Counted from the first letter of the stretch, positions 25,484 to 34,202 are shown. The stretch is 64,000 nt of DNA from Nonomuraea sp. PA05 (GCF_008086045.1 NZ_VSEY01000053.1:16004-80003), one strand, 5' to 3'. Translations and numbers: made by a program. Notes: generated from the sequence alone by a model not told the origin.

Positions 25484-26386
25484 GAGGAGACCGGCGGCGG
25501 CGAGCAGCTTGCCGATCCGGCCGACCTCGTCCTCGTTCAGCGGGGTCTGCGGAAGGGCGGTGACCGGGCAGTCGATGACGCCGCGCAGGTGCAGCGCGGC
25601 CTTGAACGCCCCGAGCCCCGACGAGCTGCCGCCCATCCGGCTCCCGCCGACGTGGACGATCTCGAACAGCCTGACCAGGCGCTCCTGCTCGGTCCTGGCC
25701 GCCTCCCAGTCGCCGCGGGAGGCGCAGCGGAACAGCTCGGCGTACCCCTGCGGGTCCACGTTGCCCAGCCCGGGCACCACGCCGTCGGCGCCCATCCACA
25801 GCGCGGAGTCGACGGTCACCTCCGATCCGGTGAGCACGCTGAACGGCGCCTCGCGACCCATGACGACGGCGCGCAGGCCGCCGTCGTCGCCGCTGGAGTC
25901 CTTCAGCCCGGCCAGCACCCCTTCGCGCGACAGCTCCAGCACCAGCTCGGCGCTCAGCTTGGTGTGCACGGAGACCGGCAGGTCGTAGGCGTACAGGGGC
26001 AGCCCGGTCCGCGCGGCGATGGTCCTGAAGTGGGTGCGGATCTCCTCGGGATGCGTCCGCGTGTAGAACGGCGCGGTCGCGACGAGGCCCGACGCCCCGG
26101 CCGCCACGGCGACGCGCGCGTGTTCGAGCACCCGCGGCGTGGTCATGTCGATCACCCCGGCCAGCACCGGCACCTGGCCGCCCACGTGCCCGGCCACGGT
26201 CTCCAGCACCGTCCGCCGCTGCGCGTCCGTCAGGTACGCCACCTCCGACGACGAGCCCAGCACGAACAGCGCGTGCACGCCGCCGTCGATCAGGTGGTCC
26301 ACCAGCCGCACCAGCGACGCCGTGTCCACCTCTTGCTCGGGGGTCATGGGGGTGCACACCGGAGGGATCACACCGGTCAGGCTCAT
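25481..26386 (-). CDS. DapA/NanA-family (DHDPS-like) aldolase or dehydratase
   Basis: The 301-residue protein has the (beta/alpha)8 class I aldolase pattern. The usual GTTGE is LGSSSEVAYL here, the catalytic Tyr is in LPLYAYDLPVS and the Schiff-base Lys is in LAGLKDSSGD. GADGVVPGLGNV is also typical. True DapA enzymes sit with lysine genes; this one is the last gene of an ABC-importer operon, overlapping the ATPase gene by 4 nt. It therefore more likely cleaves or dehydrates an imported 2-keto acid, such as a sugar-acid or sialic-acid derivative. The exact reaction is open. The start is the ATG at 26386. Confidence 0.82.
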   Translation of the reverse strand: MSLTGVIPPVCTPMTPEQEVDTASLVRLVDHLIDGGVHALFVLGSSSEVAYLTDAQRRTVLETVAGHVGGQVPVLAGVIDMTTPRVLEHARVAVAAGASGLVATAPFYTRTHPEEIRTHFRTIAARTGLPLYAYDLPVSVHTKLSAELVLELSREGVLAGLKDSSGDDGGLRAVVMGREAPFSVLTGSEVTVDSALWMGADGVVPGLGNVDPQGYAELFRCASRGDWEAARTEQERLVRLFEIVHVGGSRMGGSSSGLGAFKAALHLRGVIDCPVTALPQTPLNEDEVGRIGKLLAAAGLL

Positions 26387-27372
26387 CTGCGCTCCTGGAT
26401 CAGTTCGAGGTCGGTAGCACCCGCCGCCACCGGGTGGTGGCAGTGGAACAGGTGGTCGCCCTCGGCCGTCGCCTCGGGCATCCCGGCGGCGCAGGCGTCG
26501 TCCGCGCGCCAGCACCGCGTGCGGAACGGGCAGCCGCTGGGCGGTCTGGTGGCCGACGGGACGACGCCCACCAGCGGGATCGGGTTGATCGGCGAGATCA
26601 GCCCCGGCGTGGCGGAGAACAGCGCCCTGGTGTACGGGTGCCGCGCGCCGAGCGGCACCGACTGCGCCGGCGTCTGCTCCACGATCCTGCCCAGATACAT
26701 GGTGACCACGCGGTCGCTCATCCTGCGGACCGTCTGGATGTCGTGCGAGACGAACACCAGCGCCAGCCCCAGCCGCTCCTTCAGATCCAGCAGCAGGTTG
26801 AGTATCTGCGCCCGCACCGACACGTCGAGCGCGCTGGTCGGCTCGTCGGCCACGACCAGGCCGGGTTCGAGTGCCAGCGCCCTGGCCACGGCGACGCGCT
26901 GGCGCTGGCCGCCGGAGAGCTGGCTCGGCAGCGCGTCGGCCGCCCCGGCGGGCAGCCCGACGAGGTCGAGCAGCTCGCGGACGCGGGCGTCGCGCTGGGC
27001 GGGGGTGCCGTGGCCGTGCACGTTGAGCGGGTCGCGCAGCACCTGCCTGATGGGCAGCCGCCGGTTGAGCGCCGTGGACGGGTCCTGGAAGATCATGCCG
27101 ACGCTCGACCCGACCAGCTCGCGCCGCTCGGCCTCCTTCATCCCCCACAGGTCGCGGCCGCGGAAGGTCACGGTGCCCGCGGTCGGCCGTTGCAGCCCCA
27201 CCAGCACCTTGGCCAGCGTGGACTTGCCGCAGCCCGACTCGCCCACGACGCCGACCGTCTCGCCGGGGCTGACGGTGAGGTTCGCGGCGGTCAGCGCGTA
27301 CACGCGGTCGCGCCCGAACAGGCCGCCCGAGCGGGCCTTGTGCACGACGTGCACGTCGTTCAGCTCAAGCAT
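26383..27372 (-). CDS. Oligopeptide-type ABC transporter ATP-binding protein (OppF/DppF-like)
   Basis: This 329-residue ATPase has Walker A GESGCGKSTLAKVL, the Q-loop in GMIFQDPSTALN, the signature LSGGQRQRVAVARAL, and Walker B LVVADEPTSALDVS followed by SHD. The C-terminal oligopeptide-ATPase extension has the iron-sulfur-type cysteine pattern GCPFRTRCWRADDAC. It overlaps the previous gene by 8 nt and the aldolase gene by 4 nt, so the genes form one operon. It powers import together with the permeases encoded upstream. This ABC family also carries oligosaccharides and opines, so a peptide is not the only possible cargo. Confidence 0.92.
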   Translation of the reverse strand: MLELNDVHVVHKARSGGLFGRDRVYALTAANLTVSPGETVGVVGESGCGKSTLAKVLVGLQRPTAGTVTFRGRDLWGMKEAERRELVGSSVGMIFQDPSTALNRRLPIRQVLRDPLNVHGHGTPAQRDARVRELLDLVGLPAGAADALPSQLSGGQRQRVAVARALALEPGLVVADEPTSALDVSVRAQILNLLLDLKERLGLALVFVSHDIQTVRRMSDRVVTMYLGRIVEQTPAQSVPLGARHPYTRALFSATPGLISPINPIPLVGVVPSATRPPSGCPFRTRCWRADDACAAGMPEATAEGDHLFHCHHPVAAGATDLELIQERR

Positions 27373-29299
27373 GCTGCTCGCTCCTCACCAGCGTCTGCGC
27401 CGGGTGGTGGCAGGCCACCTGGTGCGTGGCGCTACCTTCCAGCACCGGCTTGTCGGTACGGCACACGTCCGTGGCCATCGGGCACCGGTCGGCGAAACGG
27501 CAGCCGGAGGGGAAGTCGGCGGGCGCCGGCACCACGCCGCGGATCTGGGTGAGCCGCTCGGCGCCCGACTCCAGCGACAGCACCGAGCCGAGCAGGCCGC
27601 GCGCGTAGTGGTGGGCGGGCCTGCCGACGAGGGCGGCGGTGACGCCGGTCTCGACGATCTGGCCGCCGTACATGACGACCACCCGGTCGGTCACGTCGGC
27701 CACCAGCGCCAGGTCGTGGGAGACGAGGATCAGCGCGAACCCCAGCTCCTCGCGCAGCTTCAGCAGCAGCTCGATGACCTGCGCCTGCACGGTGACGTCG
27801 AGCGCGGTGGTGGGCTCGTCGGCGACGATCAGCTTGGGGTCGCGGGAGAGCGCCATCGCGATCAGCACGCGCTGCCGCTGGCCGCCGGACAGCTCGTGCG
27901 GGTAGGCCGACAGGGTGCGGCGGGCGTCGAGGCCGACGAGTTCGAGCAGCTCGGCGGGGCTGCGCCGGCCGCCGCGCCGGGTGAGCTGCTTGAGCTGGGC
28001 CTTGATGGTCATGGCCGGGTTCAGCGAGGACAGGGCGTCCTGGTAGATCATCGCCATCTCGTGGCCGAGCAGCCTGCGGCGGGCGCCCTTCGACTCGGCG
28101 AGCAGCTCCCGCTGGTCGAAGCGGACGTGGCCGCTGACGCGGGCGTCGCGGGGCTGCAGGCCCATGATGGTCAGCGCGGTCAGCGACTTGCCGCAGCCGG
28201 ACTCGCCGACCAGGCCGAGCACCTCGCCCGGACGCACCTCGAACCCGATGCCGTCCACGATGTCGACGCCTTCTGCGAACCCGATGCGCAGCCGTTCGAC
28301 CGCGAGGATCGGCGGGCCCTGCGGCAGCGGGCGAGCCCGTTCGGCCAGCCTGCGCGCGGCCTCCTCCAGCCCGGGAAGCTCGACGATCTCGCCGGAGCCC
28401 GGCTCGGCCTGCTCGAACGCGTCGTCGTCGGCGCGCACCGGCGCCTTGCGCGCCGCCGGGGCGGCCCAGGCGTCGGAGATGCCCTCCGACAGGATGTTCA
28501 GCGCCAGCACGGTGAGCAGGATGAGCAGGCCGGGGAAGACGGTGGCCCACCAGCCGCCGAGCAGCACCAGGTTCTTGCCGTCGGCGATGACGCTGCCCCA
28601 GGACGGGTTCGGCGGGCGCACCCCGGCGCCGATGAACGACAGCGACGCCTCGAACACGATCGCGTCGGCCACCATCACCGTGCAGAACACCAGCACCGGC
28701 GCGGCGCAGTTGATCGCGACGTGCCTGGCGATGATGTGCGGCGTGCGGGCGCCGATGACGCGTTCGGCCGCCACGTAGTCCTCGCCGTACTGCGCGATCA
28801 CGTTGGCCCGTACGACGCGGGCCACGGACGGCATGTACAGGAATGCCATGGCCATGACCAGCACGGGGATGCTGCCGCCGAACACGGCCACGAGCACCGC
28901 GGCCAGCGCGATGCCGGGGAAGGCCATGATGACGTCGAGCACCCGCATCAGCGTCTCGTCCACGCCCTTGCGCGCGGTGGCGGCGACGGCGCCGAGTATC
29001 GCCCCGGCCACCAGGGCCAGCCCGGTCGCGCCGAGGCCGATGAGCAGCGACCAGCGGGCCCCGTACAGGAGTCTCGACAGGATGTCACGGTTGGCGCTGT
29101 CGAGCCCCATCCAGTGCTCCGCGGACGGCCCGCCACCGGCGGCTTCCTGGAAGTACGGCGAGTGCGGGGCGATCCACGGCGCGAGCACCGCGGCGAGCAC
29201 GACGATCACGAGGATGCCCACCGACACCCACGACATCGGCTTCAACCGGCGGAAGCCGACGCCCGGGCGGGACAAGCGCTCTGTCAGACCACGTCTCAT
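27365..29299 (-). CDS. Fused ABC permease (DppC-type) and ATP-binding protein (DppD-type)
   Basis: The 644-residue fusion has a DppC-like permease in residues 1-290: a first helix near 24-45, GLDSANRDILSRLLYGARWSLLIG, the EAA loop containing AAERVIGARTPHIIARHV, and further helices. A linker of about 40 residues (ADDDAFEQAEPGSG) leads to an OppD-like ATPase (about 335-644): GESGCGKSLTALTIMGL, the signature HELSGGQRQRVLIAMAL, VADEPTTALDVT, and the cysteine-containing CRFADRCPMATDVC tail. These are normally separate genes. The fusion fixes their ratio. It overlaps the permease gene upstream by 4 nt and the second ATPase gene by 8 nt. Confidence 0.92.
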   Translation of the reverse strand: MRRGLTERLSRPGVGFRRLKPMSWVSVGILVIVVLAAVLAPWIAPHSPYFQEAAGGGPSAEHWMGLDSANRDILSRLLYGARWSLLIGLGATGLALVAGAILGAVAATARKGVDETLMRVLDVIMAFPGIALAAVLVAVFGGSIPVLVMAMAFLYMPSVARVVRANVIAQYGEDYVAAERVIGARTPHIIARHVAINCAAPVLVFCTVMVADAIVFEASLSFIGAGVRPPNPSWGSVIADGKNLVLLGGWWATVFPGLLILLTVLALNILSEGISDAWAAPAARKAPVRADDDAFEQAEPGSGEIVELPGLEEAARRLAERARPLPQGPPILAVERLRIGFAEGVDIVDGIGFEVRPGEVLGLVGESGCGKSLTALTIMGLQPRDARVSGHVRFDQRELLAESKGARRRLLGHEMAMIYQDALSSLNPAMTIKAQLKQLTRRGGRRSPAELLELVGLDARRTLSAYPHELSGGQRQRVLIAMALSRDPKLIVADEPTTALDVTVQAQVIELLLKLREELGFALILVSHDLALVADVTDRVVVMYGGQIVETGVTAALVGRPAHHYARGLLGSVLSLESGAERLTQIRGVVPAPADFPSGCRFADRCPMATDVCRTDKPVLEGSATHQVACHHPAQTLVRSEQHA

Positions 29300-30255
29300 G
29301 TGGCACTCCTGAGGCGAGGGTTGACCAGCAGGTACAGAATGTCGACGACCAAGTTGACGACCATGAAGCCGACCGCGATGGTCAGCACCACGCCCTGCAC
29401 GACGGCCGGGTCGCCGTCACGCACCGCGTTGATCATGAGCTGGCCCATGCCGGGCAGCCCGTAGATCGTCTCGATCACCACGGTGCCGCCGATCAGGTAG
29501 CCGATCCGCAGGCCGAGCACGGTCAGCGGGTTGATCAGGGCGTTGCGCAGCACGTTCCGGCCGACGACCACGATCATGGGCAGGCCGCTGCCGATCGCGG
29601 TGCGCACGTAGTCGCGGTCCAGCTCCTCCACCATCGAGGTGCGGATGATGCGGGTGAGCTGGGCGGCGATCGGCAGCGACAGCGACAGGGCGGGCAGCGC
29701 CATCGACTGCAGCCAGCCGGTCAGCGAGTCGGCCGGGTTGATGTAGCCGCCCGTCGGGAAGAGCCCCTCGCCGACGGCCAGCCACTGGATCATCAGCAGG
29801 GCCAGCCAGAACGCGGGCGCCGCCACCCCGACCAGCGACACCATGCGGATCACCTGGTCGGGCCACCGGTCGCGGAACAGCGCCGCCGTCACGCCGAAGA
29901 CCAGCGACAGCACCACGGCCACGCCCAGGCCGAGGAACGTGAGCTGCAGCGTCAGCGGCAGCGCGGTCGTCACCGACTCGATGACCGGCTTCTTGGTCAG
30001 CACGCTGGTGCCCATGTCGCCCTGCGCCAGGTCGGCGACGAACCGCACGTAGCGCAGGGGCAGCGGGTCCAGCAGGCCGTTCTCGACCTGGAACTGGCGG
30101 ATCTGCTCGGGGGTCGGGTTCGCGCCCTGGAAGTAGGCGTACTCCGGCTTGACGCCGGAGAAGCGCATGACGACGAACACGAACGCGACCACGCCGAGCA
30201 CCAGCGGGATCAGGATGAGGAGCCGCCGCAGCAGCATCCGGAGGACGAGCGTCAT
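29296..30255 (-). CDS. Oligopeptide-type ABC transporter permease (DppB-like)
   Basis: The 319-residue inner-membrane permease starts MTLVLRMLLRRLLILIPLVLGV (first helix). It has the periplasmic loop typical of DppB (NGLLDPLPLRYVRFVADLAQGDMGTS) and about five further helices. The EAA motif lies around YVRTAIGSGLPMIVVVGRNVLRNAL, and LIGGTVVIETIYGLPGMGQLMINAV is the DppB family signature. The ATG at 30255 overlaps the TGA of the binding-protein gene. Its 3' end overlaps the fused permease-ATPase gene by 4 nt, so translation through the operon is coupled. Confidence 0.92.
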   Translation of the reverse strand: MTLVLRMLLRRLLILIPLVLGVVAFVFVVMRFSGVKPEYAYFQGANPTPEQIRQFQVENGLLDPLPLRYVRFVADLAQGDMGTSVLTKKPVIESVTTALPLTLQLTFLGLGVAVVLSLVFGVTAALFRDRWPDQVIRMVSLVGVAAPAFWLALLMIQWLAVGEGLFPTGGYINPADSLTGWLQSMALPALSLSLPIAAQLTRIIRTSMVEELDRDYVRTAIGSGLPMIVVVGRNVLRNALINPLTVLGLRIGYLIGGTVVIETIYGLPGMGQLMINAVRDGDPAVVQGVVLTIAVGFMVVNLVVDILYLLVNPRLRSAT

Positions 30256-31856
30256 GTCCTCTTGGCCTGCAGCAGGTTGATGCCGGGGTACGGCTGGGCG
30301 CGGATGCCGGACAGCTTCTTCGCATCCCAGGCGGTCATCAGCTCGTTGTGCACGACCGGGTAGAGGATGGCCTGCTCGGCCACGAAGTCCAGATACTCGT
30401 GGATCAGCTCCGTGCGCTTGGCCTTGTCGGTCTCCTTGCTGGCCTCGTCCATCATCGTGAAGAGCTTCTCGGCGTCGTCGGTGCCGTCCCAGTGGCTGTA
30501 CTTCATCCACAGGCCGCCCGGCACGTAGTTGTAGTGCAGGATCAGGTCGGCGTCCATGCCGAACTGGTTGGGGTTCGAGGCCGCGGCGACCACCTGGTAG
30601 TCCTGGAACTGGTCCATCTTGGTGAACAGCGCGGCCGTGTCCTGCGGCTCCAGCGTCGTCTTGACGCCGACGGCCTCCCAGGAGGAGGCGATGGTGGGCA
30701 GGCAGTCGGCGATCCAGCTCACGTTGACGGCCATGAGGTTGATCGCCAGGTTGCTGACGCCGGCCTCCTTGAGCAGCGCCTTGGCCTTCTCCGGGTCGTA
30801 GTCGTAGACGACCGAGGCCCGCTTGTGGTCGGGGTGGCCCTCGTTGAGGAAGGAGCTGGAGGCCGTGCCGTGGCCCTTGAGCGCCACGTCGATCATCTTC
30901 TGCTTGTCGATGGCGTAGTGCAGGGCCTGGCGCACCCGGATGTCGTCGAACGGCTTGGTGGCCGTGTTGAACATCAGGAACATGTGGTTCATGCCCTTGC
31001 CGCCCTCGACCGTGAGGCCCTGCTGCTTGAGCTGGTCGACGTTGGCGTACGGGATGTTGTCGGCGATCTGCGCCTCGGCGGAGCCGCCGGAGATCTTGGC
31101 CACGCGGGCGGCGGCGTCCACGATCGTCAGCCAGTTCATCTTCGTGACCGTGGCGGGGCGCGGCCCGTTGTAGCCGTCGAACGCCTCGAACGAGGTGTTG
31201 GACTTGGGGTTGTGCGCGGTCTGCTTGTACGGGCCCGAACCGACCGCCTTGCCGCCCTTGGCCTGGTCCCAGGCGCCCGCCTGGCTGAAGACGTGCTTCG
31301 GCATGATCTTGGCGATCGTCAGGCGCGGCGCCGCGTCAGGGAAGGGGAACTTGAAGACCAGCTCCACGCTCCTGTCGTCCACCTTCTTCACCTCCTGCAG
31401 CCAGGACTTGAAGAAGTTGCCGGTCAGGACGTTGTCGGGGCCGAGGATCCGCTCGAAGGTGAAGACCACGTCGTCGGCCGTGACGGGTTGCCCGTCGTGC
31501 CACTTGGCGCCGTCCCTGAGGGTGAACTTCCAGGTGGTGGCGTTGGTGTCGGCGGGCAGCGCGGTGGCCAGCGCGGGGTAGGGCTCGCGGGTGATCGGGT
31601 CGGTGTCCAGCAGACCCTCGTAGACGTGGTTGATGCCGGCCATGGCGAAGGCCGAGGCGGTCTGCGTCGGGTCCCAGCTCTGGTCGTTGCCGTACCCGAT
31701 GACGGCGGTGATCAGGTCCTTGTTGGTCCCGGCGCCGACCGAGCCGGTCGAGGCCGGGCCTCCGGAGCAAGCGGAGAGCGTGGCCGCGATGAACGCCGCC
31801 GCACCGGTCGCCCCGCTGTAGCGCAGGAAGTCGCGGCGACTGAACTCAGAGTCCAC
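30252..31856 (-). CDS. Extracellular solute-binding protein, family 5, Tat-exported lipoprotein
   Basis: The roughly 534-residue protein begins VDSEFSRRDFLRYSG, a twin-arginine motif, followed by a hydrophobic stretch ending in the lipobox LSAC. It is therefore probably folded before Tat export and then lipid-anchored. Family 5 features include the early DPTQTASAF, INHVYEGLLDTDPIT, VTADDVVFTFERIL and VRQALHYAIDKQKMI. GTG at 31856 is chosen because AGGAGG lies 5 nt upstream; a longer in-frame start at 31937 would add residues ahead of the Tat signal and overlap the operator. It is the first gene of the importer/aldolase operon, divergent from the GntR regulator. Confidence 0.92.
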   Translation of the reverse strand: MDSEFSRRDFLRYSGATGAAAFIAATLSACSGGPASTGSVGAGTNKDLITAVIGYGNDQSWDPTQTASAFAMAGINHVYEGLLDTDPITREPYPALATALPADTNATTWKFTLRDGAKWHDGQPVTADDVVFTFERILGPDNVLTGNFFKSWLQEVKKVDDRSVELVFKFPFPDAAPRLTIAKIMPKHVFSQAGAWDQAKGGKAVGSGPYKQTAHNPKSNTSFEAFDGYNGPRPATVTKMNWLTIVDAAARVAKISGGSAEAQIADNIPYANVDQLKQQGLTVEGGKGMNHMFLMFNTATKPFDDIRVRQALHYAIDKQKMIDVALKGHGTASSSFLNEGHPDHKRASVVYDYDPEKAKALLKEAGVSNLAINLMAVNVSWIADCLPTIASSWEAVGVKTTLEPQDTAALFTKMDQFQDYQVVAAASNPNQFGMDADLILHYNYVPGGLWMKYSHWDGTDDAEKLFTMMDEASKETDKAKRTELIHEYLDFVAEQAILYPVVHNELMTAWDAKKLSGIRAQPYPGINLLQAKRT

Positions 31857-31886
31857 GGTTGCCTCCTGAAGAGGGGATAGGACGTG

Positions 31887-31901
31887 GGACATCCCATGTC
31901 C
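31887..31901. promoter_or_regulatory. Candidate GntR operator between divergent genes
   Basis: GGACATCCCATGTCC is a perfect palindrome with 6-bp arms and a CCC centre. It lies 31 nt upstream of the binding-protein GTG and 91 nt upstream of the GntR gene. Position and symmetry fit autoregulation and control of the transport operon. The assignment is inferred. Confidence 0.5.
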
Positions 31902-31992
31902 TACGATGTGCGTAAGGTGGACGCTAATTGCCACCACGGCTTGAGGTCAACGGAAGATTTCCGGATTGTTACCTGTGATGAAAGGATTCTTC

Positions 31993-32703
31993 ATGACCAC
32001 AGTCCCGCGTCCGGCGCGCCCCAGCCGCGCCGTCGAGGCCCAGGAGGGCGTCAAGGACCTCATCGTCAGACGCGGGCTGGTGGCGGGCGACCCCCTCCCC
32101 ACCGAGTCGGAGCTCATGGAGGAGCTCCAGGTCAGCCGCAATTCGGTGCGGGAGGCGCTGAAGGCCCTGCAAGCGGTGGGCATCGTGGACATTCGCCACG
32201 GCTTCGGCATGTTCGTCGGTCGCATGTCCCTGGCCGGGCTGGTCGACGAGCTGACCTTCCACAGCCGCATCACCCTCCAGAACGGCGCCAACCATCTCGC
32301 CCACCTGGTGCAGATCCGCGAGATCCTGGAGAGCGGCCTCGTCCAGCGGCTGATCGAGCTGGGCCCCGAGGTGGACCTGACGCCCGTCGCCGACGTCATG
32401 GCGCGGATGGAGAGCGAGGCGCAGGCCGGGCTGGTCTCACCCGAGACCGACCGCCTCTTCCACGACGTGCTCTACCGGCCGCTCGGCAACCCCCTGGTCG
32501 GCCAGCTCCTTGGCGCCTTCTGGGACGTCTACTACCAGCTCCGCGACGCGCTCGGCGCGCCCGACGAGCCGCCCGCCGACGTGGCCAGGCGGCACCGCGA
32601 CATCTACACGGCGGTGCTCAAGGGCGACAGGGCCGCCGCGGTGGCCGCCGTACAGGCGCACTTCGAGGGCGTACGCAACCGGACGGCCCGGATCGGCGGC
32701 TGA
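31993..32703 (+). CDS. GntR/FadR-family transcriptional regulator
   Basis: The 236-residue protein has a GntR winged helix (VKDLIVRRGLVAGDPLPTESELMEELQVSRNSVREALKALQAVGIVDIRHGFGMFV). The all-helical FCD effector domain has the metal-binding D/H pattern (HLVQIREILESGLVQRL, RLFHDVLY, RRHRDIYTAV). FadR-type regulators typically sense organic acids or sugar acids. That fits control of the divergent importer/aldolase operon. ATG 31993 is chosen because AAAGGA lies 6 nt upstream. Longer starts (ATG 31978, TTG 31966) lack a ribosome-binding site, and the longest would include a TTA codon. Confidence 0.9.
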   Translation: MTTVPRPARPSRAVEAQEGVKDLIVRRGLVAGDPLPTESELMEELQVSRNSVREALKALQAVGIVDIRHGFGMFVGRMSLAGLVDELTFHSRITLQNGANHLAHLVQIREILESGLVQRLIELGPEVDLTPVADVMARMESEAQAGLVSPETDRLFHDVLYRPLGNPLVGQLLGAFWDVYYQLRDALGAPDEPPADVARRHRDIYTAVLKGDRAAAVAAVQAHFEGVRNRTARIGG

Positions 32704-32704
32704 C

Positions 32705-33289
32705 TCAGGAGGCGGGCCAGCGCTCGACGCGGCGCCACCGCCCCCGCCACTCGCCGAACCACTCGGCGAACCACGGATGCGCCCCGGCCAGCGGCATGAT
32801 GTGCGCCACCGTCTCCAGGTAGTACCGCCGCTGGAACCGCCACGACATGCGCTGCAGCTCCTGCACGTTGCTCACCCGGTCCGACAGCTTCACCAGCACG
32901 GCCCGCGGCGGCGCCTTCGCCAGGGTGGCCAGGTAGTCGGCCTTCGAGCCGCCGCGCGGCTTGGTCACCCACCGCACCAGCGCCGCCACCTCGGGCCCGA
33001 AGCGCCGCGCCACCTCCCCCTCGGTGCACGGCGTGTCCTCCAGCACGTCGTGCAGGACGGTCGCGACCAGCACCTCCCTGTCGCCCAGCCCCGCACCGGA
33101 CACCGCCACTTCCAGCGCCTCCAGCAGGTGCTCGACGTACGGCCGCCCGGTCGGCCGCTGCTGCACCCCGTGCATGCGCCGCGCGAAGGCGACCGCGTCG
33201 CGCAGGGAGGTCACGGTGGACGCGGGAAGCGCCCGGCTCAGCGGGCCCTCCGCGTGCGCCCACGACGGCCAGCTCGTGAAGATCTGCAT
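32705..33289 (-). CDS. HD-domain protein, MESH1-like small alarmone hydrolase
   Basis: The 194-residue protein matches the hydrolase half of RelA/SpoT proteins. RPYVEHLLEAL carries the first His, VATVLHDVLEDTPCT the HD and ED metal/catalytic residues, and LVKLSDRVSNVQEL the last Asp. No synthetase or regulatory domains are present, as in MESH1-type stand-alone enzymes that split (p)ppGpp to GDP/GTP and pyrophosphate. AAGGAG lies 4 nt before the ATG at 33289. Its 3' end meets that of the convergent GntR gene at 32703, leaving a 1-nt gap. Activity on ppGpp is inferred from the motifs. Confidence 0.8.
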   Translation of the reverse strand: MQIFTSWPSWAHAEGPLSRALPASTVTSLRDAVAFARRMHGVQQRPTGRPYVEHLLEALEVAVSGAGLGDREVLVATVLHDVLEDTPCTEGEVARRFGPEVAALVRWVTKPRGGSKADYLATLAKAPPRAVLVKLSDRVSNVQELQRMSWRFQRRYYLETVAHIMPLAGAHPWFAEWFGEWRGRWRRVERWPAS

Positions 33290-33326
33290 TCCGCTCCTTC
33301 GCCTGGGTGGTGCCGCGAGCGTGTCC

Positions 33327-33332
33327 TAGGCT
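33327..33332 (+). promoter_or_regulatory. -10 element of a leaderless promoter
   Basis: TAGGCT ends exactly 6 nt before the ATG at 33339; no Shine-Dalgarno sequence lies between them. Confidence 0.5.
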
Positions 33333-33338
33333 GAGAAT

Positions 33339-34202
33339 ATGGCCGAGATCGCTGTCCCAGACGGGTCATGGACGTTCAATGGGGAATTGCTGCGGATCGT
33401 CCCCGGGAGTGACAAGGACATCGACGAGCTGCGCCGGACCTTGGGTGAGGTGCGCGTTCCGCTGGAGGCGATCGCCGGCGTGGCCTTCGAGCCGGCGCGC
33501 AAGGGCGGCCACCTCCGCCTGCGGTTGCGCAAGGGCGCCGACGCGCTGTTCGACGTGGCCGCCGGGGCGCTCGGGCCGCCCGCCGACCCGTACCGGCTGG
33601 CCGTGCCGAAGGCCCGGGTGGGCGCGGCCGAGTACTTCGCCGACGAGATCCGCGACACCCTGACCGTCTACCAGACGCCCGGCGGGCCGTGCGACGGCTA
33701 CCTGCTGCCCGTCCCCGACGTGCCCATCTCCGCCTCGGCGGGCGACGGCGCGGCGCTCTTCGACGGCGAGCGCGTACGGCTGGAGTGGACCGGCTGGGCC
33801 AGCACGGAGAAGGAGAAGGCGGGCCCGCAGGAGTTCCCGCTGTCCGACGTCACCGGCGTGGAGTGGAAGCCGCAGTCCGGCATGGGCTACGGCACGCTGC
33901 GCTTCCGGATCAAGGGTGAGGCGCCGAGCGCCAAGCCGCCGCAGAAGGACCTGCGCTGCGTGTCGTGGGGCATCCAGCGGTTCGGCGGCGCGACGGCGCT
34001 GGTCGCGGCGGCCGTGCTGGCCAGGCTGCCGCGCGAGCAGCCCGAGCTGCCCGCCGCGCCGCCGCCGGTCGCCGACGACGTGCACGACGCGGTCCTGCGC
34101 CGCCTGGCCGAGCTGGGCGAGTTACACCGTTCCGGGGTGCTGACGGACGAGGAGTTCGCCACGGCCAAGCAGGCGATGATCCGGCGGCTCCAGGAATCGT
34201 GA
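33339..34202 (+). CDS. DUF4429/SHOCT protein with a rare TTA codon
   Basis: The 287-residue protein has two similar DUF4429-type beta domains. The first contains TFNGELLRIVP, RVPLEAIAGVAFEPARKGGHLRLRL; the second contains FDGERVRLEWTGWA, FPLSDVTGVEWKPQSGMGYGTLRFR. A C-terminal SHOCT helix pair (LRRLAELGELHRSGVLTDEEFATAKQAMIRRL) follows, of the kind often found at the ends of proteins with PH-like domains. The function is unknown, possibly membrane- or lipid-associated. The Leu in GELHRS (34122-34124) is encoded by TTA, which in actinomycetes requires the bldA tRNA and often marks developmental control. Confidence 0.8.
   Translation: MAEIAVPDGSWTFNGELLRIVPGSDKDIDELRRTLGEVRVPLEAIAGVAFEPARKGGHLRLRLRKGADALFDVAAGALGPPADPYRLAVPKARVGAAEYFADEIRDTLTVYQTPGGPCDGYLLPVPDVPISASAGDGAALFDGERVRLEWTGWASTEKEKAGPQEFPLSDVTGVEWKPQSGMGYGTLRFRIKGEAPSAKPPQKDLRCVSWGIQRFGGATALVAAAVLARLPREQPELPAAPPPVADDVHDAVLRRLAELGELHRSGVLTDEEFATAKQAMIRRLQES

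Noticed and set aside
25589..29464. 1291-codon plus-strand open frame opposite the ABC importer operon
   Set aside because: It is antisense to four well-recognised genes; its translation is low-complexity His/Arg/Gly and has no domain features.
31966..31992. Longer start for the GntR gene at TTG 31966 or ATG 31978
   Set aside because: No ribosome-binding site precedes either, the longer form would contain a TTA codon, and AAAGGA is well placed before ATG 31993.
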